From the NCBI GenBank assembly GCA_034433695.1, contig DAOUAK010000111.1, positions 1-39,551 of the forward strand: a DNA stretch of 39,551 nt. The letters run 5' to 3'. The position numbers were made by a program, and so were the translations under genes. Within the stretch, counting starts at the first letter, position 1; each line of letters opens with the position of its first letter. Below the pieces are notes generated by a model. The model was not told where the DNA came from. It ran no database searches and saw only the letters and a list, made by a program, of their open reading frames with translations. This document shows positions 1 to 5,823 of this stretch, piece by piece. This DNA comes from JASFBA01 sp034433695 (lineage in GTDB: Bacteria > Chloroflexota > Chloroflexia > DTKN01).

Positions 1-2
1 GC

Positions 3-296
3 CCGATCTCGAACACGAACTCGCGGGTCTATGTGGAGCCGGTCCAGGGACAGGTCCGCTACCGCGTCACCATCCGCCTGATCGACATCTATGGGCTACC
101 GGCCGCCGGCGTACAGGCCGAGATCGTCGTGCTGCCGGCCGGCCAACCGGTCACCGTCGAGAACCCACCGCCGACAGATAGCGAAGGCTACGCCGCCGGC
201 TACGTTTCCTCCGGCCAGGCAATCTGCGTAACCCTGGAGGTCCACGCCGCCGGGGTCGTCCTCCTGGAGAAACCGTATGTCTGTTTCTCTCCCTGA
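3..296 (+). CDS. C-terminal part of a secreted protein with an Ig-like (Big/invasin-type) domain
   Basis: The reading frame is open from the window edge, so the gene starts upstream and only its last 97 residues are seen. The fragment reads as an all-beta domain: YRVTIRLIDIYGLPAAGV, then AEIVVLPAGQPVTV, then TDSEGYAAGYVSSG, which is the pattern of bacterial Ig-like domains that carry a 'use of a more general claim in a later sentence' type loop (D-x-x-G-Y/T) before the last strands. A GTG at 33 is in frame but has no ribosome site and sits inside the domain, so it is not taken as the start. The protein ends in YVCFSP. Function is unknown; adhesion or cell-surface display is an inference from the fold only. 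An inverted repeat at 381-419 may end its transcript. Confidence 0.55.
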   Translation, partial: PISNTNSRVYVEPVQGQVRYRVTIRLIDIYGLPAAGVQAEIVVLPAGQPVTVENPPPTDSEGYAAGYVSSGQAICVTLEVHAAGVVLLEKPYVCFSP

Positions 297-380
297 GGAT
301 AGACGGCCCGAAGGGTAGCACGGCACCGCCATACCTTCTCCCTCGCGCCGAGGGATGGCTCGGGGAACGAACAGGAGACG

Positions 381-419
381 CCGCCCTCCCAGCGAATTCA
401 GGCCCACCTGGGAAGGCGG
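381..419 (+). terminator. Stem-loop after the Ig-like gene, possible terminator
   Basis: CCGCC at 381-385 plus TCCCAG at 387-392 pair with CTGGGA at 408-413 plus GGCGG at 415-419, giving an 11-bp stem with one mismatch and a 15-base loop. No T tract follows, so termination would be of the stem-only type; the call is tentative. Confidence 0.3.
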
Positions 420-436
420 CAATTTGCGCCCCTTCG

Positions 437-471
437 GGGCAAATGTCCTCATCCTGACGGGACATTTGTCC
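437..471. promoter_or_regulatory. Pair of palindromic operator-like sites, GGRCA-nn-TGTCC
   Basis: GGGCAAATGTCC lies at 437-448 and GGACATTTGTCC at 460-471. Each is itself a near-perfect palindrome of the form GGRCA-nn-TGTCC, and their centres are 23 bp apart, about two helical turns, just upstream of the -10 box at 496-501. The two sites are also inverted copies of each other (9-bp arms 440-448 and 460-468). The position fits a transcription factor acting on the cytochrome operon, but the regulator is unknown; if transcribed, the same bases would form a hairpin. Confidence 0.4.
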
Positions 472-473
472 GA

Positions 474-501
474 TTACGGCAACGGGTATTCCCTCTATAA
501 T
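474..501 (+). promoter_or_regulatory. Promoter of the cytochrome operon
   Basis: A perfect -10 box TATAAT lies at 496-501 in the most AT-rich stretch upstream of the cytochrome genes. The -35 region (TTACGG at 474-479, 16-bp spacer) is poor, which suggests that an activator is needed. The 5' UTR would be about 58 bases and contains the Rex/CRP-like palindrome. Confidence 0.5.
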
Positions 502-530
502 AGAAATACAATATTTTTTTGTGTGCCTAT

Positions 531-548
531 TTGTGTATATTTTCACAA
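531..548. promoter_or_regulatory. Rex/CRP-like operator upstream of the cytochrome operon
   Basis: TTGTGTATATTTTCACAA matches the classical Rex box TTGTGAA-N4-TTCACAA at every fixed position but one, and matches the CRP-type core TGTGA-N6-TCACA at 9 of 10 positions. It lies between the likely transcription start and the ribosome site (GGTGAGG at 554-560), where a bound repressor would block elongation. Rex senses the NADH/NAD+ ratio, which would suit a respiratory operon. The match is seen in the sequence; the regulator identity is inferred, and neither a rex nor a crp gene is in the window. Confidence 0.45.
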
Positions 549-565
549 AACATGGTGAGGCAACG

Positions 566-1714
566 ATGAAGCGCTATCTTCTCTGGTTCACCCTGGCCGG
601 TGCTTTTCTGGGAGCCGTGCTGGGCCAGGCTGCCCTGGGAGCACCGCCGGCCCAGGCGCCGGCCGTGCCGCACCCGGTGGCCGGCCGCGAGGCCTGCCTG
701 AGTTGCCACACAAGCGGTTCCCAGGCGATGCCGGCCGACCACGCCGGCCGGACCCAGGAGACGTGTTTGACCTGCCATCCGGCGGGCCAGGCCGGGCCGG
801 CCGGACCTACCCCGACGCCCGTTTCCACCGCCATCCCCGACCTGCCCACCCGCCCCCCGACCGAACCGCCGGCCACACTGCCGCCCATCAGTCCGGCCGA
901 GTACAAAGGACCCGAATTCTGTGCCCAGTGCCATCGGCCTCACATCCAAGAGTGGCAAAACTCGACCCACGCCCGGGCCTTCCAGGATCCGGTCTTCCAG
1001 GCTTCCTGGACGGAAAACCGTAAGCCGGGCTACTGCCTGGCCTGCCACGCCACCGGCTACAACCCCAACACCGGCCTGCCGGTGGCCGAAGGGGTGACCT
1101 GCGAGTCATGCCACGGCACTTACCGCGAGGGCCATCCCCAGACCGATATGATGCCGGTGGACCCGGCGGCCGAAAAGTGCGGCGTCTGCCATACCAGCAC
1201 CTACCAGGAATGGCAACTCAGCGGCCATAGCCAGCGCGGGGTCAAGTGCGCCAGTTGCCATGCCGTCCATTCGCAGGGCCTCCTCTTTCCCACCTCGACG
1301 GCCCTCTGCGCCACCTGCCACGGCGACCGGGCCGAGGACTTTGCCCACGCTGCCCACGCCCAGCACGGTGTAACCTGCGCCGACTGTCACATGTACCGGC
1401 CGCCCGATGGTTCGCCCAGCGGCGGCACACTGCCCACCGGCCACTTCTTCGGGGTCACCTCGGAAGCCTGTACCCAATGCCATACCCGCGATACCATCCA
1501 CAGCCGGCGGGAGGAATTTGCCCCGGCTTCGGAGGCCACCGTCCCCCTGATGCAACGGATCACGGCCCTGGAAACCGAGGTGCGGGACCTCCAGGGCTAC
1601 GCGACGCGCAACCTGGTGATGGGATTGGTCGGCGGGGCCCTGGGAGGACTGCTGGTCGGCGTGCTGGTGGCCCTGCTCCTCCAGCGCCGACGGGCGGGAG
1701 GGAAAGGTGCTTAG
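566..1714 (+). CDS. Membrane-anchored decahaem c-type cytochrome
   Basis: This 382-residue protein carries electrons outside the cytoplasmic membrane. It has a Sec signal peptide (MKRYLLWFTLAGAFLGAVLG), two CXXCH motifs (CLSCH, CLTCH), a Pro/Thr-rich linker, eight more motifs (CAQCH, CLACH, CESCH, CGVCH, CASCH, CATCH, CADCH, CTQCH), a short coiled-coil-like stretch (LMQRITALETEVRDLQGY) and one C-terminal membrane helix followed by RRR. The chosen ATG has GGTGAGG ahead of it; an upstream in-frame TTG would put charged residues before the signal peptide. The stop overlaps the next gene by 8 bases, so it is the first gene of a coupled set with the ferredoxin and NrfD subunits. By position it corresponds to the cytochrome subunit of Cbc-type menaquinol oxidoreductases; that assignment is inferred. 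Confidence 0.9.
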   Translation: MKRYLLWFTLAGAFLGAVLGQAALGAPPAQAPAVPHPVAGREACLSCHTSGSQAMPADHAGRTQETCLTCHPAGQAGPAGPTPTPVSTAIPDLPTRPPTEPPATLPPISPAEYKGPEFCAQCHRPHIQEWQNSTHARAFQDPVFQASWTENRKPGYCLACHATGYNPNTGLPVAEGVTCESCHGTYREGHPQTDMMPVDPAAEKCGVCHTSTYQEWQLSGHSQRGVKCASCHAVHSQGLLFPTSTALCATCHGDRAEDFAHAAHAQHGVTCADCHMYRPPDGSPSGGTLPTGHFFGVTSEACTQCHTRDTIHSRREEFAPASEATVPLMQRITALETEVRDLQGYATRNLVMGLVGGALGGLLVGVLVALLLQRRRAGGKGA

Positions 1715-2516
1715 CCGCAGGGAATTCCTGGGCCTGCTGGCGGCGGCCGGCTTGGCACCCCTGCTGGCCGGCCTTTCCCGCCTTCTGCGGCGGCTGGGAA
1801 CCGCGTCCCCCGGCACGCTCTCCCAACCGGAAGCCACCTCGCCCCACCGCTGGGTCATGGTGATCGACCAGGGGGCCTGTATCGGCTGTCATTACTGCAC
1901 CTATGCCTGCCTGGCCGTGAACGACGTGCGCCCGGATGCCCCCTGGAACGAAATCCACGTCCAGGCCGAACTGGCCGGGGGAAAAATTTACCTCCCCCGC
2001 CCCTGTATGCACTGCGAACATCCTCCCTGCGTGGCCGTCTGCCCGGTGGGGGCAACATACCGCCGGCCGGACGGCGTGGTGGTAATGGATTACGAACGGT
2101 GCATCGGTTGCCGCTATTGCATGGTAGCCTGCCCCTACGAAGCCAGGCACTTTAACTGGGAACAATGGGAAGGCGTAAACCCGTATGTGCCCAACTTCGG
2201 CGTCCCGGAGGTGCCCCGTCGGGCGCGGGGAGTGGTGGAAAAGTGCACCTTTTGCCTCCAGCGCATCGAGCGGGGGCTGGCCCTGGGACTCACCCCCGGA
2301 GTGGACCGCGAGGCCACGCCGGCCTGCGTCACCGAATGCCCGGTAGAGGCCCGCTTCTTCGGCGACCTGAACGACCCCCAGAGCACCGTCTCCCGACTTC
2401 TGGCAGAGCGCCCCAGTATACGCCTGCGCGAGGACCTGGGCACCTCGCCCCGGGTTTATTACCTGACCTCGCTGGCCGCCGTCCCGCCGACGACTCCGCC
2501 GGAGAGGAGGCCCTGA
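1707..2516 (+). CDS. Tat-exported 4x[4Fe-4S] ferredoxin subunit, NrfC/HybA/DmsB family
   Basis: This 269-residue iron-sulfur protein passes electrons between the NrfD-type membrane subunit and the multihaem cytochrome. The N-terminus SRREFLGLLAAAGLAPLLAG is a twin-arginine signal. Four cysteine sets follow: CIGCHYCTYAC (C58-C68), CMHCEHPPCVAVCP, CIGCRYCMVACP and CTFC...ACVTECP, the usual set for four cubane clusters in the NrfC/DmsB/HybA/PsrB family. The GTG start has GGGAGGG ahead of it and overlaps the upstream stop; the stop shares one base with the ATG of the NrfD gene (TGATG), so translation is coupled. There is no molybdopterin catalytic subunit next to it, unlike Dms, Psr or Qrc, which favours a pure electron-transfer role. 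Confidence 0.92.
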   Translation: MLSRREFLGLLAAAGLAPLLAGLSRLLRRLGTASPGTLSQPEATSPHRWVMVIDQGACIGCHYCTYACLAVNDVRPDAPWNEIHVQAELAGGKIYLPRPCMHCEHPPCVAVCPVGATYRRPDGVVVMDYERCIGCRYCMVACPYEARHFNWEQWEGVNPYVPNFGVPEVPRRARGVVEKCTFCLQRIERGLALGLTPGVDREATPACVTECPVEARFFGDLNDPQSTVSRLLAERPSIRLREDLGTSPRVYYLTSLAAVPPTTPPERRP

Positions 2517-3760
2517 TGCTTCTGCGCCGGCACCCTTATCTTCTGCCCTGGACGGCCTTTCTCCTCGTCCTCCTCGCCCTGGGAGGAGTGGGGGCCTACC
2601 AGGTCTGGACCCGGGGACTGGTCGTTACCGGCTTGAGCGATGCGGTCCCCTGGGGGTTGTGGATCACCCTGGACCTTTCGGCCATCGGATTGGGGGCCGG
2701 GGCGTTCCTCCTTTCCGCTGCCATCTACCTCCTGCGGCTACGCGACTTGCAACCGCTAGGGCGGGTAGCCATCCTGGTGGGATTGCTGGGCTATACCTCG
2801 GCGGCGCTGGCCCTTCTCCTGGATCTGGGCCGGCCGGAGCGTTTCTGGCACCCCATCGTCTTCTGGAACCCGCACTCGGTCCTGTGGGAGATCACCATGT
2901 GCGTGGTCCTCTACACCGGCGTGCTTGTCCTGGAGTTTGCCCCGGTGATAGGACACGCACCCTGGCTGGAAAAGCGTCTGCCCTTCCTTGCCCGCCTCCT
3001 GCAGCGCGTGCACGTCCTCTCCCCTGTGCTGGCGCTGGCCGGCCTGCTCCTCTCCCTCCTGCACCAGTCCTCGCTGGGGGCCACCTATGGGGTGATTCCC
3101 TTCCGCCCCCTGTGGGGCAACCCGGGGACGGCCGTGCTCTTCCTGGCCAACGCCATAGCCGCCGGGCCGGCGCTCACCATCCTGGCCACGCTGGTGGCCG
3201 AACGGGTATTGGGTCGGGAACTCGTCCCCCGCCGCACCCTGCTTCGCCTGGGCCGTTTCGTCGGCCTTGCCCTGGTGGTTTACCTCTATATGCGCCTGTG
3301 GGATATTTTCGCCATGTCCTACACCCATCTCCCCGGCCGGACCGAGGGCCTGGAGATGCTTTCCGGAGGCCCGCTGACCGTGCCCTTCTGGGTCGGGGAA
3401 ATCCTCCTGGGGGGCATCGTGCCGGCCGTATGGCTCCTCATCCCGCGTCTGCGGGAGCGGCCGGCCACCCTTCCCTGGGCGTCCTTCCTGGCCGTGGCCG
3501 GCCTTGTGATCACCCGCTGGGATGTGAACCTGTCCAGCATGTTCATCCGCGTGGGCTACCTTCCCGGACAGCCGCTCGCCCCGCTGCCGGCCTACCGGCC
3601 GACCTGGGTGGAATGGGCTACCACGGCGGCCATCCTGGCCTACGCCTTGCTGGCCTATACCTGGTCCTTACACCTTTTCCCCCTCTTCGCCCCTCATCCG
3701 GAGACCGAGGGGGAAAAGGAACCTTCCCCCGGCCGCTCCGGGCTGGCCCTGGAACGATAG
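2516..3760 (+). CDS. NrfD/HybB-type quinol-oxidising membrane subunit
   Basis: This polytopic protein of 414 residues has about nine to ten hydrophobic helices. In this family (NrfD, HybB, PsrC, ActC, QrcD) it binds and oxidises menaquinol in the membrane and hands electrons to the partner ferredoxin. Family-like segments are SDAVPWGLWITLDL near the start, LDLGRPERFWHP, LHQSSLGATYG in the middle and ITRWDVNLSSMF near the end. The start ATG overlaps the ferredoxin stop (TGATG) and has GGAGAGGAGG ahead of it; a longer in-frame ORF upstream is an out-of-frame shadow of the ferredoxin gene. The hydrophilic tail is rich in Glu and Pro. The four-subunit arrangement with cytochromes on both sides resembles Geobacter CbcU-type complexes, by inference. 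Confidence 0.92.
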   Translation: MLLRRHPYLLPWTAFLLVLLALGGVGAYQVWTRGLVVTGLSDAVPWGLWITLDLSAIGLGAGAFLLSAAIYLLRLRDLQPLGRVAILVGLLGYTSAALALLLDLGRPERFWHPIVFWNPHSVLWEITMCVVLYTGVLVLEFAPVIGHAPWLEKRLPFLARLLQRVHVLSPVLALAGLLLSLLHQSSLGATYGVIPFRPLWGNPGTAVLFLANAIAAGPALTILATLVAERVLGRELVPRRTLLRLGRFVGLALVVYLYMRLWDIFAMSYTHLPGRTEGLEMLSGGPLTVPFWVGEILLGGIVPAVWLLIPRLRERPATLPWASFLAVAGLVITRWDVNLSSMFIRVGYLPGQPLAPLPAYRPTWVEWATTAAILAYALLAYTWSLHLFPLFAPHPETEGEKEPSPGRSGLALER

Positions 3761-3769
3761 GAGGAAACG

Positions 3770-5665
3770 GTGCGACGTCTCCTTGCCTGGCTCAGCCGAC
3801 AACGCTGGTTCATCTCCCTGCCCCTCCTCATCCTGGCCGGGGTAGGGGTCTACCTGGGCATCGCTGCCCTCCTGGACTGGGCCAATTCGACCGCTTTCTG
3901 CGGCACCATCTGCCATACGATGACCCCCGAGTACACCGCCTACCAGCGCTCCTTCCATGCCCGGGTGCGCTGTAGCGAATGCCACGTCGGGCCGGGGCTG
4001 CTGGCCGAGGTGGAGGCCAAATGGCAGGGGCTACGCGAACTGTGGCTCTACATCACCAACACCTACGAGCGGCCGATCCCCTCCCCGGTGGAGAACCTCC
4101 GGCCGGCCCGCGATACCTGCGAACACTGCCACTGGCCAGAGGTCTTCTACCAGGACCGGGCCATAGCCATCCCCCACTTTGCCGACGACCAGGCCAACAC
4201 CCGCAGCACGACCTATATGCTGGTCAAGATCGGCGGCGGCACGCACCGCCAAGGACAGGGCCGGGGCATCCACTGGCATATCGAAAATCGGGTGGAATAC
4301 ATCGCCACCGACCCCCAGCGCCAGCATATCCCCTGGGTACGCGCTCAGTTGAACGGCGAGGTGGTGACCTTTGTGGACGTCACCGAACCGCTCAGCGAGG
4401 CGGAACTGGCGCAGTACGAGATTCGAACGATGGACTGTATAGACTGCCACAACCGGGCCACCCATATCTTCCGCTCGGCCGAACAGGCGGTGGATGAGGC
4501 GATGGCGAACGGCCTCCTCTCCCCCGATCTGCCCTACCTGCGTAAAAAGGCCATAGAGGTGATGAAGGCCACCTATCCGGATCAGAAGACGGCTCTGGAG
4601 GCCATCGCGGCCCTGGAGAAATATTACCGGCAGAACGATCCCCAATATGCAGAGCACAGGGAAAAGGTTGCCCAGGCCGTCCGGGTGCTTCAGGATATCT
4701 ACAGCGCCTCCCACTTTCCGGATTACCGGGTTTACCCGGAGACCTACCCCGACAACATCGGGCACAGCGAATCTCCGGGCTGTTTCCGTTGCCACGACGG
4801 CAAGCACCTGGCCGCCGACGGCAGTTCCATCCGCCTGCACTGCAACATCTGCCACACGATTCCCCAGACGGTCCCGGCCGGCCAGACGGCCCCGCCCATC
4901 TCCTTCCAATCTCTCCCAGAACCCCCCAGCCACCTGGCCAGCAACTGGATGGCCGAGCATCGCACCGTAATGGACGCTTCCTGCGCTGCCTGCCACCAGA
5001 TGGAGACCTTCTGTGCCAACCCGAACTGCCACGGTCGTTCCTGGCCCTATGTGAACCTGAAGGCCGTCTCTCCCCCCTTCCCCTTGCCAACGCCCGTGCC
5101 GGCCAGCCCAACCCTTCCGCCGACACCCGTGCCGGCCACGTCGGCCGAAACCGTCCGGCGCGGAGCCGCCCTGTACGCCGAGCAATGTGTCTCCTGCCAC
5201 GCCCAACCGGAACACCTTTTCCGGAAAGAATTTGAACGTGAGGAGCTCATCTCCGCCGTTCGCAACGGCAAGGAAGGTATGCCGGCCTTTGCTCTCACCG
5301 AATCTCAGATCGAGGACCTGATCGCCTTCGTCCTCTGGGCCCGGACGCATCCCGGCGAGACCCTGGGCCCGACGGCCGGTCCCACTTCCATCCCAACTGC
5401 CAGACCGGCGGCCGTCCCTAGTTTCTCCCGGGACATTCTGCCCGCGCTCCAGAAAAGTTGCGGAAGCAGTTGTCACAGTGCCACGGCGGCTGCCGGAGGA
5501 TTCCGGGCGGTGGACTATGCCGGGGTGCGGGCCGTGGTGCTTCCGGGCGACCCGGCGGGAAGCCGCCTGGTGCAGGTCCAGCAGGGCGATCACCCGGCCC
5601 GTCTCGGCCAGGCCGAACTGGAACTCGTGATCGCCTGGATTCAGGCCGGTGCACCGGATAATTAG
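3770..5665 (+). CDS. Large NapC/NirT-type multihaem cytochrome c with two extra C-terminal haem domains
   Basis: This 631-residue quinol-linked cytochrome has one N-terminal anchor helix (about residues 13-35) followed at once by FCGTICHTM, a CX3CH site at C44-H49, then CSECHVGPG, which is the NapC/NirT signature. More sites are CEHCH, CIDCH, CFRCH, CNICH, CAACH and a CX4CH (CANPNCH, about residue 415). After a Pro/Thr linker comes a class I cytochrome c domain (CVSCH at 473, MPAF ligand region) and then a second small domain with CX3CH (CGSSCH at 564) like the c-type domains of planctomycetes. Up to ten haems are possible, three with non-standard spacing. The N-terminal 420 residues resemble Geobacter inner-membrane cytochromes such as ImcH, from memory. 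GTG start with GGAGGAAA, nine bases after the NrfD stop. Confidence 0.88.
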   Translation: MRRLLAWLSRQRWFISLPLLILAGVGVYLGIAALLDWANSTAFCGTICHTMTPEYTAYQRSFHARVRCSECHVGPGLLAEVEAKWQGLRELWLYITNTYERPIPSPVENLRPARDTCEHCHWPEVFYQDRAIAIPHFADDQANTRSTTYMLVKIGGGTHRQGQGRGIHWHIENRVEYIATDPQRQHIPWVRAQLNGEVVTFVDVTEPLSEAELAQYEIRTMDCIDCHNRATHIFRSAEQAVDEAMANGLLSPDLPYLRKKAIEVMKATYPDQKTALEAIAALEKYYRQNDPQYAEHREKVAQAVRVLQDIYSASHFPDYRVYPETYPDNIGHSESPGCFRCHDGKHLAADGSSIRLHCNICHTIPQTVPAGQTAPPISFQSLPEPPSHLASNWMAEHRTVMDASCAACHQMETFCANPNCHGRSWPYVNLKAVSPPFPLPTPVPASPTLPPTPVPATSAETVRRGAALYAEQCVSCHAQPEHLFRKEFEREELISAVRNGKEGMPAFALTESQIEDLIAFVLWARTHPGETLGPTAGPTSIPTARPAAVPSFSRDILPALQKSCGSSCHSATAAAGGFRAVDYAGVRAVVLPGDPAGSRLVQVQQGDHPARLGQAELELVIAWIQAGAPDN

Positions 5666-5706
5666 GGGCACATCGCGGATGGGCTCCTCCGGGGCCGGCA
5701 CCGAAG

Positions 5707-5820
5707 AAAGGAGGTGATGCCTGGGAACAATGGTCTGCGCCGTGTCTGTTCCAAGGTAGCCGGGAATTCCCGAGTGGGGAAAACCCATCGTTCTCTGAAC
5801 AGACATTCAGGAGGAGGTCA
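5707..5820 (+). promoter_or_regulatory. Structured leader upstream of the decahaem lipoprotein gene
   Basis: TGTCTGTTC at 5743-5751 pairs perfectly with GAACAGACA at 5797-5805 (9 bp). Inside the loop are two small hairpins, CGGG-AATT-CCCG at 5761-5772 and TGGG-GAAAA-CCCA at 5775-5787, so the region can fold as a three-way junction. The arm 5747-5752 (TGTTCC) can instead pair with GGAACA at 5724-5729, so two exclusive folds exist just ahead of the ribosome site AGGAGGAGG (5809-5817). AAAGGAGGTGAT at 5707-5718 is a perfect anti-SD complement with no well-spaced start. A regulatory role is inferred; no known riboswitch class was recognised. Confidence 0.4.
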
Positions 5821-5823
5821 GGT

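Noticed and set aside
2165..2515. N-terminal extension of the NrfD subunit
   Set aside because: This part is the out-of-frame shadow of the ferredoxin gene; the true start is the coupled TGATG at 2514-2518.
4031..5806. A 591-codon ORF on the - strand
   Set aside because: It is antisense to the NapC-type cytochrome, whose haem motifs prove the + strand frame. Several other long - strand ORFs (5818-7980, 14592-17882, 36956-38821) are the same kind of high-GC shadow.
5707..5820. A GEMM (c-di-GMP or cAG) riboswitch upstream of a multihaem cytochrome, as in Geobacter
   Set aside because: GGTAGCCGGG is present, but the conserved GGGCAAACC and GACGCAAAGCC segments of that class are absent.
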